From positions 2,914,001-2,978,000 of the forward strand of contig NZ_PGFA01000001.1 of assembly GCF_002797555.1 (NCBI RefSeq): a stretch of DNA of 64,000 nt. The letters run 5' to 3'. Positions within the stretch are counted from its first letter, which is position 1; each line of letters begins with the position of its first letter. Source of the DNA: Hymenobacter chitinivorans DSM 11115. Lineage in GTDB: Bacteria > Bacteroidota > Bacteroidia > Cytophagales > Hymenobacteraceae. The notes below the pieces were generated by a model, which saw only the letters and a program-made list of their open reading frames with translations, was not told the DNA's origin and did not search any database. Shown here piece by piece: positions 24,553 through 34,163 of this stretch. The translations under genes were made by a program, and so were the position numbers.

Positions 24553-27500
24553 ATGAAATTGTTGCTTGTCCGGCGCGTGCTGCTGGCCGTCTTCTTGCTG
24601 GTACTCGCGGCCCTGGGCCTGCTGGCGTGGCTGCTGGGCACCGACTACGGCCGGCGCCGCCTCGAAACCTGGGTACGGGAGCAGGTAACCCACCGCTCGG
24701 AGCTGGTGTTGGCCCCGTTTACAATTACCTTTTCCCTCTGGCACGACTTTCCCCACCTAACGGCCTCTATTCACCACGTCAGCCTGACCGATACGTCGTT
24801 TCGGCAGCAGCACGAGGTACTACGCGTGGGCCGGGCCAATTTGCGCCTGGATTTGCGGCGCCTCTGGTACAAGCAGTTCCGCGTAACCCGCCTCACGGTG
24901 CACGACGTCCTGTTTCGGGAGCAGGTCGATTCGCTGGGGCGCACCTGGGGCCTGCACGGCAAGCGCCGCCACACCAGCACCGGAACCGGTCCGCCCCTGG
25001 ACCTAACCCTGGATTCGCTGCTGGTCTACAACTTCCGCATCCAAACCCGCAACGACTTTGCCCACAGCGCCTTCGGGGCCGAAGTACGCCAGGCCCACTT
25101 GGCGGCCTCCATCCACCGGGGCTTGCTACGGGCCCGGGGCACGCTGCACGGCGAGCTGAGCTACCTGCGCAACAGCCGCGGCCTGTTGTTTCAGCACAAG
25201 CCGGTGTGGGCCACCGTAAATTACCGGCTCGAATTCAAAAAGCGCCAGGGCACGCTGCGCAACACCCGGGCCACGCTCAACGGCGACACCATCCGCATCC
25301 GGGGCACCCACCAAACGGTGGCCAATCAGCCCGGCACCCGCCTGCACTTCCAGTTTGAGGGCGAGCAGCCGCTGATGGAAGTGCTGCACGCGGCCCTGCC
25401 CGCCAACCTGGAGCCCTACATTGCCGGGGCCCGCAGCCCGAGTAAAGCCCACATCCGCTACACGATTTCGGGGCTGACCGGCCCCACCGTGCGGCCCCGC
25501 AACGTGCTGACCTTCGCCCTGCGCCGCGCCCAGCTGCGCTGGCCCGACCCCAAGCGCCGCATCGACCACTGGGATTTGCAGGCCACCTACGACAACGGCG
25601 CAGCCCATACCCTCAAAACCACGGCCCTCACCGTGCAGCACTGCCGCCTGTATTCGTCGGCCGGGCAGCTCAACGTGGCCCTGACCCTGCGCGACTTCAC
25701 CCGGCCCTTCGTGAGCGGGCGGTTCCGGGGCCGCACCGAGCTGCCCCAGCTGGCCGTGGTGGTGGCCCCGGGCCAGTGGCGGGCCCGCCACGGCACGGCC
25801 GAAATGGACGTGCGCCTGCACGGTCTGCTGCCCCCCACCGATGACGGCAGCGGCACCGTCGTGGTCAGTCAGCCCAGCCTGTCGGTGCAGGGCCAGGTAA
25901 CGCTGCAAAACGCCTCGTTCGTGGTGCTGGACCGCCGCGCCGACTTTTCGGAACTGAACGTGCGCCTGGGCTTGCGGGACAGTATCTGGACTCTGTCCCG
26001 GGCCTCGGGGGTGCTGGACCACATGCGGTTTGAGGCCAGCGCCACCACTACTCACTTGTTTGACTACCTGACCGGGCAGCAGCTTACGATGCAGGTAACC
26101 GGCAACTTTGCCGTGGATGAGCTGCGCGTACAGCGCCTGCGGGAGCTGCTGCGGCCTTCGGCGGCGGCTACTCGCCTGCTGGCCCGGCAGCGGGCCCAGG
26201 CCGCCTCCACGAAAATAGCCACCCTGGGCGGCAGCCTGATTCCGCCTGGCGTGCGCCTGCACGTGGGCTTGCGCTGCGCCCGCCTGGTGCTGCCGGCCGA
26301 CACCGTGGAGCAGGTGGGCGTGACGGTGCTGCACGATGGCCAGCGGGTAGAGCTGCAACACCTGACGGCCCGGGTGTGGGGCGCCCAAATGCGGGGCCAA
26401 GTGTCATGGCCCACCGACACGCTGCAGCAGGTAGCGCCCATTCAGTTTGCCCTCGATATGCATTACGACACGGTAAACTACCGCCGCCTGATGGCCCGCC
26501 TGGCCCGGCCCCCGCGCCGCTCGGCCCAGGCCCCGGCCAGCCCGGCCCTGCGCGAGCTGCTGCTGGCCGCCAACGGCACGCTGAGCTGCGACATGACCAC
26601 AGTGCAGCTCGACGCCAAGGAAAACCTGCAAAACCTGCACTTGCAGCTCGTCAAGACCGGCTCGGAACTGCGCCTGCCGGCTCTGGATTTTTCCACCACC
26701 CGCGGGGGGTCGGGCCACGCCTCGGCCGTGGTCCAGATCAAGGGCATTCACCTCACCGCCGCCGACGTCGACCTGAACCTACACTACCAGGATCTGGACG
26801 TGCAGCGCCTGCTGCAGCTGCTGGCCAGCCTCAACCCCGAGGATAAGTCGGTGCCCGTGCCGGTGCTGCGCCTGGCCCGCCGGGCCGAGCGCCGGGCGCG
26901 CCGGCAGCAGCAGGCGGCCGGTTCCATTCTTACCAACGGCGTACTGCAGGCTGTGGTGCACGTGCAGGCCGACCGGGTCAACTACAGCGCCGTGCGGGGC
27001 CGGAGCTTCGAGCTGGTGTCGCACCTGCGCGACGGGGTGGCCCGGGTCGACAAATGCTCGTTGCGCGCGTTTCGGGGCTTGGTTGACCTGCAGGGCCACA
27101 TGCTGCTCAACGTCAACCGCCAGCACCACCCGCTGCAGGTGCAGATGCGGCTGCAGGACGTGGAGCTGCCCGACCTGTTTGCCGCCGGCTTAGCCATTGG
27201 CCTCACCCTGCCCGACCAGGACAACGTGCGGGGCAGTATGCGCTGCGCGGCCGACCTGCGCACCGACCTGGACTCGACCTTTCTGCCCCGCCTCGACCAA
27301 ACCGTGGGCTACGTGCGGGCCGCCATGCGCGACCTGGAGCTGCTCAACGTGGAGGCCCTGAGCCAGGCGCTGAAATTTATGCGCGAGGAGCGCACCGGCC
27401 ACCTGTTTTTTGAACCCTTCAGCAGCGAGTTTGGCCTCAACCGCGGGCAGGTGCTGATTCCGGACCTGAACCTGAACAGCAACCTGAGCAACATGCAAAT

Positions 27501-27798
27501 CAGCGGCAGCTACTTCCTCAACGGCCGGGCCAACCTCTACATCGGCCTCAACCCCATGCAGGCCCTGTTTGGCGACAACGAGAAGCGCATCGAGCGAATT
27601 CAGCAGAGTGAGCCCCTGCGCCGCCCCAACCACCGCCTCACCTACGTGAATTTGCAGCGCCTCACCCCGGCCAGCCGCTACTCCGTGCGCTTGTTTAAAG
27701 GCAACGAACAACGCCAGCAGCAGGCCATTCTGCGCCAGCAGTTCCGCCAGCTGCTCATCACCCAGGGCCTCGACAGCACCGTCAATATGGTCCGCTGA
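24553..27798 (+). CDS. AsmA-like/TamB-superfamily envelope protein
   Basis: 1081 aa. One N-terminal membrane anchor (VRRVLLAVFLLVLAALGLLAWLLG, about 7-30) is followed by a long periplasmic beta-rich repeat region. Features typical of bacterial AsmA-family lipid-transfer proteins are the N-terminal ETWVREQVTHRSELVLAPFTITFSLWHDFPHLTASI segment and the C-terminal AsmA_2-like region around 880-1040 (LPRLDQTVGYVRAAMRDLELLNVEALSQAL). Proteins of this kind bridge the periplasm and are thought to carry phospholipids to the outer membrane. The amine oxidase gene starts 26 bp downstream, so co-transcription is likely. Confidence 0.83.
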   Translation: MKLLLVRRVLLAVFLLVLAALGLLAWLLGTDYGRRRLETWVREQVTHRSELVLAPFTITFSLWHDFPHLTASIHHVSLTDTSFRQQHEVLRVGRANLRLDLRRLWYKQFRVTRLTVHDVLFREQVDSLGRTWGLHGKRRHTSTGTGPPLDLTLDSLLVYNFRIQTRNDFAHSAFGAEVRQAHLAASIHRGLLRARGTLHGELSYLRNSRGLLFQHKPVWATVNYRLEFKKRQGTLRNTRATLNGDTIRIRGTHQTVANQPGTRLHFQFEGEQPLMEVLHAALPANLEPYIAGARSPSKAHIRYTISGLTGPTVRPRNVLTFALRRAQLRWPDPKRRIDHWDLQATYDNGAAHTLKTTALTVQHCRLYSSAGQLNVALTLRDFTRPFVSGRFRGRTELPQLAVVVAPGQWRARHGTAEMDVRLHGLLPPTDDGSGTVVVSQPSLSVQGQVTLQNASFVVLDRRADFSELNVRLGLRDSIWTLSRASGVLDHMRFEASATTTHLFDYLTGQQLTMQVTGNFAVDELRVQRLRELLRPSAAATRLLARQRAQAASTKIATLGGSLIPPGVRLHVGLRCARLVLPADTVEQVGVTVLHDGQRVELQHLTARVWGAQMRGQVSWPTDTLQQVAPIQFALDMHYDTVNYRRLMARLARPPRRSAQAPASPALRELLLAANGTLSCDMTTVQLDAKENLQNLHLQLVKTGSELRLPALDFSTTRGGSGHASAVVQIKGIHLTAADVDLNLHYQDLDVQRLLQLLASLNPEDKSVPVPVLRLARRAERRARRQQQAAGSILTNGVLQAVVHVQADRVNYSAVRGRSFELVSHLRDGVARVDKCSLRAFRGLVDLQGHMLLNVNRQHHPLQVQMRLQDVELPDLFAAGLAIGLTLPDQDNVRGSMRCAADLRTDLDSTFLPRLDQTVGYVRAAMRDLELLNVEALSQALKFMREERTGHLFFEPFSSEFGLNRGQVLIPDLNLNSNLSNMQISGSYFLNGRANLYIGLNPMQALFGDNEKRIERIQQSEPLRRPNHRLTYVNLQRLTPASRYSVRLFKGNEQRQQQAILRQQFRQLLITQGLDSTVNMVR

Positions 27799-27823
27799 AG
27801 TCCTGATCCTTATCTATTAATCC

Positions 27824-29131
27824 ATGATTGAACCCGACATCATCATTATCGGCGCGGGGGCCGCGGGCCTGCTGGCCGCCCGGGAGCTAGCCCAGGCCGG
27901 CCGCCGCGTGCTGGTGCTGGAAGCCCGCAGCCGCCTTGGCGGCCGTATTCACACCTTCACTGGGGGCGGCTTCAGCGGCCTCACCGAGGCCGGGGCTGAG
28001 TTTCTGCACGGCCCGGTGCCCCTGACCCGGGAGCTGCTCGCCGCCACCGGCACGGCCTGCCACGACACCGAAGGCACCACCTACGAAGTGCACCAGGGCC
28101 GGGTCTCGGTGGCCGAAAGCTTCCTGGAAGACATGCCCCAGCTGCTGGAAAAGCTCGACGCCCTGCCCCACGACCTGCCCCTGGCCGACTTCCTGACTCA
28201 ATACTTCTCCGGCGACGAGTACCGGGCGCTGCGCGCCACCATCACCGGCTTTGCTGAGGGCTACGATGCCGCCGACGCCCGCCGGGCCAGCTCGTTTGCC
28301 CTGCGCGAGGAGTGGGCCGGCGGCGGGGCCGAAGACTCGCCCCGGCCCGAGGGCGGCTACGGCCCCCTGCTCGACCACCTGGCCGGCGAAGCGCAGGCTG
28401 CCGGCGCCGTTATTCAGCTTAACACCGTGGTAGAGCACATCCGCTGGCAACGGAGCCGCGTGAGTATCGGCTGCAACGGCAACCGCCGCTACGAGGCGCC
28501 GCGGGTGCTTATTACGCTGCCTCTGGGCGTGCTGCAGGCCGCCTCCGAAGAGCCGGGCCACGTAGCTTTTGCCCCCGAACTACCGGCTCAGCGCCAGGCC
28601 GTGGCCGAGCTGGGCTTTGGGCCGGTCATCAAGGTTATGCTCGAATTCCAAACTGCTTTCTGGGAGCAGGAATCGGGCGAAGTGCGCCACGCCCTGCCGG
28701 GGCTGGGCTTTCTGTTTTCCGACGCCGCCGTGCCCACCTGGTGGAGCCAGCAGCCCAGCTCCCGGCCCCTGCTCACCGGCTGGCTGGCCGGCCCCGCCGC
28801 CGACCAGCTCCGCGCCGCGCCCGACGAGCAGGTGCTGGCGCTAAGCCTGACGGCCCTGGCTTACCTGCTGGGCACTTCCCCCGACTTTCTTCGCACCCAA
28901 CTCGTGGCCCAGCGGGTGGTTAACTGGGGCGCCGACCCGTTTGCCCGCGGCGCTTACGCCTACGCCACGGTAGGTTCGGCCGCGGCCCGGCAGCTACTGG
29001 CCGCACCGGTGGAAGACACCTTGTTTTTTGCCGGGGAAGGCCTGTACGCCGGGCCGGCCATGGGCACGGTGGAAGCGGCCCTGCACAGCGGGCAGCAGGT
29101 AGCGCGGCAGCTGCTCCAGGCGTTAGCCTAG
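27824..29131 (+). CDS. FAD-dependent amine oxidase family protein
   Basis: 435 aa flavin monooxygenase/amine oxidase-fold protein. The N-terminal Rossmann motif DIIIIGAGAAGLLAARELAQ (5-24) binds the FAD ADP part, and ARSRLGGRIHTF is the second FAD motif. The C-terminal LFFAGEGLYAGPAMGTVEAALHSG matches the third FAD-binding motif of MAO-like enzymes. No membrane anchor or signal peptide, so cytoplasmic. Substrate (polyamine, aromatic amine or a carotenoid-like compound) cannot be told. It follows the AsmA-like gene closely. Confidence 0.87.
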   Translation: MIEPDIIIIGAGAAGLLAARELAQAGRRVLVLEARSRLGGRIHTFTGGGFSGLTEAGAEFLHGPVPLTRELLAATGTACHDTEGTTYEVHQGRVSVAESFLEDMPQLLEKLDALPHDLPLADFLTQYFSGDEYRALRATITGFAEGYDAADARRASSFALREEWAGGGAEDSPRPEGGYGPLLDHLAGEAQAAGAVIQLNTVVEHIRWQRSRVSIGCNGNRRYEAPRVLITLPLGVLQAASEEPGHVAFAPELPAQRQAVAELGFGPVIKVMLEFQTAFWEQESGEVRHALPGLGFLFSDAAVPTWWSQQPSSRPLLTGWLAGPAADQLRAAPDEQVLALSLTALAYLLGTSPDFLRTQLVAQRVVNWGADPFARGAYAYATVGSAAARQLLAAPVEDTLFFAGEGLYAGPAMGTVEAALHSGQQVARQLLQALA

Positions 29132-29384
29132 TCCGGGGCCGTCCCCGCTGGGTCAGCAGCCTAGGCTGTCACAACTTTTGGCGCGGCGGCAGTTTTTGTG
29201 ACGGACCGGCGTACCGGCTAAGCAGCGGGGGACGGGCTCCGAAACCGTAATGGTAGTCAGGCCAGCCGCAATTGAACATTTAAAACGTCTTCGGCCGGGC
29301 CGGGACTTTTCCGGGGGCCGGACTTTTTTCTTGGCGCCAAAGCCCCCACATTTGCCGTCTTGTCTCTAGTCATTTTCCACCGCA

Positions 29385-30395
29385 ATGCAGCACTTTTATC
29401 GTCGTGCCCGCCGCTGGCTTTCCGTCACGGCCCTGTTTCTGATTACGCCCTCCATCCTCTTCGCCTGGGGCACCTGGGGGCATGAGCGCATCAACCGCGC
29501 CGCCGTGCTGGCCTTGCCGCCGGCCCTGCGCACCTTCTTCTACAACCACGTCGACTTTATGGTGCAGGAGTCGGTAGTGCCCGACTTGCGCAAGTACACG
29601 CTCAGCGACAAAGCCGAGGGTCCGCGCCACTTTATCGACTTGGAAAACTACGGGGAGATGAGCCAGATTCCCCAGGCCTCGCAGGAAGCTTACGCCAAGT
29701 ATGAGCCGGCTTTTCTCGACAAAAATGGCCGCCTGCCCTGGTTTATTCAGGACATGCAGGGCAAACTAACCCAGGCCATGAAAAACGGCCGCAAGGAAGA
29801 CATCCTCTTCATTGCCGCCGACCTGGCCCACTACCTCGGCGACGCCACCCAGCCCCTGCACACCTCCTCTAACCACGACGGCCAGCTCACCGGCCAAAAG
29901 GGTGTCCACGCCTTCTACGAGTCGCAAATGGTGGAGAAGTTTGGTAAAACCTACAACTTCAAGCTCAAGGAGCCCCAGCTGATTCAGGACCCGGTGGCCG
30001 AAGCCTGGCGCCTGATTGCCCAGAGCCACGCCGCGGCCGACACGCTGCTGACCATCGAGAAAAAGCTGCAGACCGAGGTGGGCCCCACCAACATGTACGA
30101 GATGAACGCCCAGGGGCAGCCCAAAAAGAACGTGTTCAACAGCAACGTGCGCACGGCCGCCTACACCGAAAGCTTCCACAACTCGCTCCGGCACATGGAA
30201 GAGCGGCAGCTGCGCACGGCCGCGCAGGCCGCCGCCAACTTCTGGTACACGGCCTGGGTAAACGCCGGCAAGCCCGACCTGACCAAGCTCGACACCGAGT
30301 ACACGACCAAGAGCAGCCAAAGCAACCTGAAGGACGAGCTCAAGCTGCTCCAGTCGGGCAAGCTGGTCGATTTCTCTTCCTTCATGGAGTTCTAA
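29385..30395 (+). CDS. Secreted S1/P1 nuclease or zinc-dependent phospholipase C family enzyme
   Basis: 336 aa. A signal sequence ends ..SILFA/WGTWGHERIN, so cleavage would expose Trp as residue 1, which is the first zinc ligand in S1/P1 nucleases and phospholipase C; His follows five residues later. Further ligands are in HYLGDATQPLHTSSNHDG (about 149-166) and GVHAFYE (about 172-178). All-helical trinuclear zinc enzyme, periplasmic or secreted. Bacteroidota members are often annotated as S1/P1 nuclease; nucleic acid or phospholipid substrate is not decided by sequence. Monocistronic, followed by a terminator. Confidence 0.8.
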   Translation: MQHFYRRARRWLSVTALFLITPSILFAWGTWGHERINRAAVLALPPALRTFFYNHVDFMVQESVVPDLRKYTLSDKAEGPRHFIDLENYGEMSQIPQASQEAYAKYEPAFLDKNGRLPWFIQDMQGKLTQAMKNGRKEDILFIAADLAHYLGDATQPLHTSSNHDGQLTGQKGVHAFYESQMVEKFGKTYNFKLKEPQLIQDPVAEAWRLIAQSHAAADTLLTIEKKLQTEVGPTNMYEMNAQGQPKKNVFNSNVRTAAYTESFHNSLRHMEERQLRTAAQAAANFWYTAWVNAGKPDLTKLDTEYTTKSSQSNLKDELKLLQSGKLVDFSSFMEF

Positions 30396-30418
30396 GCCCC
30401 AGAGGTTTCCGCTTCTAC

Positions 30419-30462
30419 AAGCCTGTTTCTGCCGCAGTACGCCGGCCGGGACAGGCTTTTTT
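30419..30462 (+). terminator. Probable terminator
   Basis: AAGCCTGT (30419-30426) pairs with ACAGGCTT (30451-30458), followed by TTTT. The large loop contains a further CCGGCC stem. Confidence 0.6.
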
Positions 30463-30524
30463 GCGTCCGGCAAAATCCGCAACGTGGTCCAGAGAAGCCG
30501 GGGCCACTCCCGCTTTTCTTGTCC

Positions 30525-30596
30525 CGCGGAGGCAAAGCTGAAGGATCTTCCTCTCCTGCCCCACTACGGCTCATGCCAACATGACAAAGCGCTTTA
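30525..30596. repeat. Decayed half copy of palindromic family A (A5)
   Basis: The segment keeps the order GAAGGATCTTCCTC, CCCCACTACGG, TGCCAAC and GCGCTTTA seen in the left half of the element at 53582, with scattered differences and no right half. The rest of the gap up to 30927 is AT-rich and holds nothing recognisable beyond the presumed promoter of the xylanase gene. Confidence 0.55.
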
Positions 30597-30927
30597 AAAG
30601 TTGCTGACAAAGGGCTTTTACGTGGAGTCAAACGCGGCCCTTAGCACGCAGAAATTGCTCCGCTTATTATCGAATATTCCGCAACGCGCCTTAGGTGAGT
30701 GTGTGCTTACTACTGGTGCAGTAAAATATTTTCAGCGGCTTCAACTATCACAACCGTTCCCGATGCCCTATCACAAACGGTTGCATAGTTTTTCTGCCAA
30801 TCTCGTGCTTTTCAGCTGATTGCCTGAGCCCTACCCTAGCCTATTTTTAGCACCGGAGAGCGGTTAAATAGCATTTTTACGATTCTCCCGACCTGATTCC
30901 TTCTCACCAATTTCCCATCCCTTTTTC

Positions 30928-32772
30928 ATGATTACACCCCGACCCTGTCTGCTTTCGGCGGCCTTATTCCTGGCCGGCCTCACGGGCACTTCCGCCCAAA
31001 ACGCGCCCGTGCCGCTGCAAGCCGAAGCCGGCACTCTGGGCGCCGACTGGACCACGCCTACCGCCGCCGGCGTCACCTACGTCACGGTAGTGCCCACGGC
31101 TACCATTGCCAGCCAGAACCCCGGCACGGCCGCCCGGGTCATTACCTACAGCGTCACCTTCCCCGGCCCGGGCACCTACGACCTCTACGCCCGGGTGCGG
31201 GTGGGCGCGGCCACGGCCAACGACGACAGCTTCTACTACGGCAACGGCTTCGGCACAAAGTCGCCCACTGACGACAACGACTGGATTACCATCAACCAGG
31301 TGGCCGGCGTGGGCTACACCACCGGCACCCAGGTTGTGGACGGGGCTGGCTCGGCCCAGAACAACGTCTGGAAGTGGGTGAACATGTCCAAGATTGGCGG
31401 CGCCGAAACCCCGATTTCCTTTACCGTGGCCGCCGGTAGCCTCACTCAAACCTTCCAGCTCGGAGCCCGGGAGGATGGTTTTGATATCGATAAAGTAATA
31501 TTTGGGCAAACGGGCCTGTATTTCACCGTCAACAACCTCGACAACGGGCAGCAAGGCTCGGTGAATCCGCCACCCCCACCCTTCACGCCGGTGGGGCCAC
31601 CTATGGCCACGGGCAAGCCCAAGTTTCTGGGCGGCGTGTACAGCACCCCGCAGCTGCCCAACTTCTCGGCCTACTGGAACCAGGTGGTTCCCGAAAATGC
31701 CGGCAAGTGGGGCTCGGTCGAAGCCACCCGGGACGTGATGAACTGGACCGAGCTGGACGCGGCCTACAAGCTGGCGAAGGATAACGGCTACCCCTTCCGC
31801 ATGCATGTGCTGACCTGGGGCAGTCAGCAGCCCACCTGGATTGCGACGTTGCCCGCCGCCGAGCAGCTGGCCGAAATCAAGCAGTGGTACGCCGCCGTGG
31901 CCCAGCGCTACCCCGCCATCGACTTTCTGGAAGTAGTGAACGAGCCCACCCACCAGCCCCCGGGCCCGAGCAGCGGCGGCGGCAACTACCTCGAAGCGCT
32001 CGGCGGCAGCGGCACTACCGGCTGGGACTGGGTGATTACCTCCTTCCAGCTCGCGCGCCAGTATTTCCCGACCACCAAGCTGATGATGAACGACTACAGC
32101 GTGGAAAATTCGGCCGCCAGCGCCCAGCGCTACCTCGGCATTATCAACCTGCTCAAGGCCCGCAACCTGATTGACGTGGTCGGCATTCAGGGCCACGCCT
32201 TTTCGACCCGGGGCCTGCCCGCCGCCGACTTGACTACCAACCTGAACACACTGGCTTCGGCGGGCCTGCCGCTCTACATCACCGAGCTCGATATTGACGG
32301 CGTGAATGCCCAAAACCAGCTGGACGACGCCGTGCAGCTGGCCGAATACCAGCGTGTGTTCCCCGTATTCTGGCTGCACCCGGCCGTGAAGGGCGTGACC
32401 ATGTGGGGCTACCGTCCCGGGCACTGGCGCACGACCCAAGGCGCCTTTTTGGTCAACGACGACAACTCGGAACGCTCGGCCATGGTGTGGCTCAAAAGCT
32501 ACGTGAAGACCACCGTGCTGGGCACGACCAAAACCGACGACGCAGTTGTGAGCCTCGCTCCCAACCCGGCGGCTAACGGGCAGTTTACGCTACGTGGCAC
32601 CGCCCATCTGAACACCGTGCGCGTGCTCGACGTGCGCGGGCAGCTGGTGCAGGAAGTGACGCTCCGGAACCAACCCGCGGTGCAGATGCAACTCAATGTA
32701 CGGCCTGGCCTGTACGTGGTGCAGCTAATCAGCGGGCAAACGGTGTCCTCGAAAAAGCTTATTGTGCAATAA
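30928..32772 (+). CDS. GH10 endo-1,4-beta-xylanase with N-terminal CBM and T9SS tail
   Basis: 614 aa secreted enzyme. Signal peptide to about residue 23 (TSAQ). A CBM6/35-like beta-sandwich covers about 25-205 (VPLQAEAGTLG start, ending EDGFDIDKVIFG). A proline-rich linker (PPPPPFTPVGPP) leads to the GH10 barrel (about 230-520). The acid/base is E339 in FLEVVNEPTH and the nucleophile E453 in YITELDID. A type A T9SS sorting domain (LAPNPAANGQFTLRG ... SSKKLIVQ) completes it. It should depolymerise xylan outside the cell. No SusCD pair or other xylan genes flank it, so it is not in a classical polysaccharide utilisation locus. Confidence 0.92.
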   Translation: MITPRPCLLSAALFLAGLTGTSAQNAPVPLQAEAGTLGADWTTPTAAGVTYVTVVPTATIASQNPGTAARVITYSVTFPGPGTYDLYARVRVGAATANDDSFYYGNGFGTKSPTDDNDWITINQVAGVGYTTGTQVVDGAGSAQNNVWKWVNMSKIGGAETPISFTVAAGSLTQTFQLGAREDGFDIDKVIFGQTGLYFTVNNLDNGQQGSVNPPPPPFTPVGPPMATGKPKFLGGVYSTPQLPNFSAYWNQVVPENAGKWGSVEATRDVMNWTELDAAYKLAKDNGYPFRMHVLTWGSQQPTWIATLPAAEQLAEIKQWYAAVAQRYPAIDFLEVVNEPTHQPPGPSSGGGNYLEALGGSGTTGWDWVITSFQLARQYFPTTKLMMNDYSVENSAASAQRYLGIINLLKARNLIDVVGIQGHAFSTRGLPAADLTTNLNTLASAGLPLYITELDIDGVNAQNQLDDAVQLAEYQRVFPVFWLHPAVKGVTMWGYRPGHWRTTQGAFLVNDDNSERSAMVWLKSYVKTTVLGTTKTDDAVVSLAPNPAANGQFTLRGTAHLNTVRVLDVRGQLVQEVTLRNQPAVQMQLNVRPGLYVVQLISGQTVSSKKLIVQ

Positions 32773-32863
32773 ATAGCTGCGGCATTTCTTAATTAACTAT
32801 TAACTTAAGTGTTAATTAAATTTATTCGATTCCCTTAAATAGAAACACGAAGTAATCAGCAAC

Positions 32864-32906
32864 AGGAATAGCCGTGTAAATAATTTACACGGCTATTCCT
32901 TTTTTA
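32864..32906. terminator. Bidirectional terminator between xylanase and asnA
   Basis: AGGAATAGCCGTGTAAAT (32864-32881) and ATTTACACGGCTATTCCT (32883-32900) form a perfect 18-bp stem with a 1-nt loop, then a T-run. Confidence 0.85.
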
Positions 32907-32919
32907 TTTAGTCAGCTAC

Positions 32920-33960
32920 TTACAGCAACTCAATTCCACTGGCGGCTAACTCCTGGCGCACAGCCTCGGGCCAGATACTGACTTGCACTTCGCCGATATG
33001 GGCTTTGCGCAGCATAAACATGCACACCCGCGACTGGCCGATGCCGCCGCCGATGCTCTGCGGCAGCGCGTCCTGGAGCAGCAGGCTGTGGAAGTGCAGG
33101 TCCTGGCGCTCGGGGCAGCCGCGCAGCTCGAGTTGGCGCGTGAGGGCCGCCTTATCCACCCGAATGCCCATTGACGACACCTCGAAGGCCGTTTCCAGGA
33201 TCGGGTGCCAAAGCACGATGTCGCCGTTGAGTCCGTAGTAGCCGGCTTCGTTGGGGGTGCTCCAGTCGTCGTAGTCGGGGGCGCGGCCGTCGTGGATTTC
33301 GCCGTGGCTCAGTTCCCCACCGATGCCGATCAGGAAGATGGCGCCGTACTCCTTGGCGGCCTCGTGCTCGCGCTGCTTGGGCGTCAGATCGGGGTAGCGC
33401 TGCAGCAGCTCCTCGGCGTAGAGGAAAGTAATGGCCGGGGGCAGCACCGGCTCAATTTCGGGGTACTGCGCACTGACCTGCTGCTCCACGGCTTGCAGGG
33501 CCCCGTAGATTTTCTCCACGGTGGCTTTGAGGTAGGAAATCGTGCGCTGCTCGGCCGTAATGTGCTTTTCCCAGTCCCACTGATCCACGTAAATTGAGTG
33601 AATGGGCGAATAGTCTTCGTCGGGGCGCAGGGCGCGCATGTCGGTCAGCAGGCCCTTACCGGCTTCGATGCCCAGCTCCTGCAAGCGCAGGCGCTTCCAC
33701 TTGGCCAGGGAGTGCACCACCACGGCGCGGCGCTCATCCAGGGCCTTGATGGGGAAGTGCACGGGCCGCTCAATGCCGTTCAAATCGTCGTTGATGCCAG
33801 TACCGTCGAGCACGGCAATGGGCGCGGACACTTTCACTAGGTGCAACTCGCGGCTCAGTTCCCGGACGAAGGCATCTTTGACGAAGCCGATGGCCTCTTC
33901 GGTTTTGAGTAGCGCGGCGGGCGTCAGGGCGCGGGTTGGGGTTTGCAGAACGGTTTCCAT
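32920..33960 (-). CDS. asnA: Aspartate-ammonia ligase (asparagine synthetase A)
   Basis: 346 aa, close to the usual AsnA length. Converts aspartate, ammonia and ATP to asparagine, AMP and PPi. Class II aaRS-like core. Recognisable blocks are the N-terminal EAIGFVKDAFVRELSRELHLVKVSAP, then DDLNGIERPVHF, VHSLAKWKR, SIYVDQWDWEK and the C-terminal GGGIGQSRVCMFMLRKAHIGEVQVSIWP. It is transcribed after an Asn-rich leader ORF and terminator (34284-34087), so its expression is very probably set by Asn-tRNA charging. Its 5' leader from the terminator to the ATG is about 126 nt. Confidence 0.95.
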   Translation of the reverse strand: METVLQTPTRALTPAALLKTEEAIGFVKDAFVRELSRELHLVKVSAPIAVLDGTGINDDLNGIERPVHFPIKALDERRAVVVHSLAKWKRLRLQELGIEAGKGLLTDMRALRPDEDYSPIHSIYVDQWDWEKHITAEQRTISYLKATVEKIYGALQAVEQQVSAQYPEIEPVLPPAITFLYAEELLQRYPDLTPKQREHEAAKEYGAIFLIGIGGELSHGEIHDGRAPDYDDWSTPNEAGYYGLNGDIVLWHPILETAFEVSSMGIRVDKAALTRQLELRGCPERQDLHFHSLLLQDALPQSIGGGIGQSRVCMFMLRKAHIGEVQVSIWPEAVRQELAASGIELL

Positions 33961-34086
33961 ACGGGTAGAAGGGTTATGAAGTGAAGGTTTGGCAGCGTGA
34001 ATTGGGACGAAAAAGGCAATAAGAAGCCGTCCGCCCCGAAGGCAGTTTTTTGAGTTCCGGGAAATTTCCTAGCGGGTGGTAAAGGC

Positions 34087-34121
34087 AAAAAAAAAGCCTC
34101 CCGTCATTCGGAAGGCTTTTT
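34087..34121 (-). terminator. asnA leader attenuator terminator
   Basis: On the minus strand AAAAAGCCTTCCG (34121-34109) pairs with CGGGAGGCTTTTT (34103-34091), with one G-U and the loop AATGA. Nine U residues follow. It lies between the leader ORF stop and asnA, on the asnA strand. Confidence 0.88.
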
Positions 34122-34163
34122 AAACAAGTTGTTCTTTTTCCTATATGTGAACAACGGCCTTCC
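34110..34163 (-). promoter_or_regulatory. asnA antiterminator structure
   Basis: Two helices exclude the terminator. GGAAGGC at 34163-34157, within the leader ORF just past the Asn cluster, is perfectly complementary to GCCTTCC at 34116-34110, the 5' arm of the terminator. Nested inside, GTTGTTC (34155-34149) pairs with GAACAAC (34134-34128). A ribosome held at the Asn codons would leave GGAAGGC free to pair; one that reaches the stop codon would cover it. The last Asn codon ends at 34177, 13 nt before the helix, which suits a ribosome footprint. Confidence 0.85.

Noticed and set aside
29160..29205. Inverted GTCACAA / TTGTGAC near 29168-29203 as a regulator site
   Set aside because: Only 7 bp per arm over a long spacer; could be chance in a 250-bp gap.
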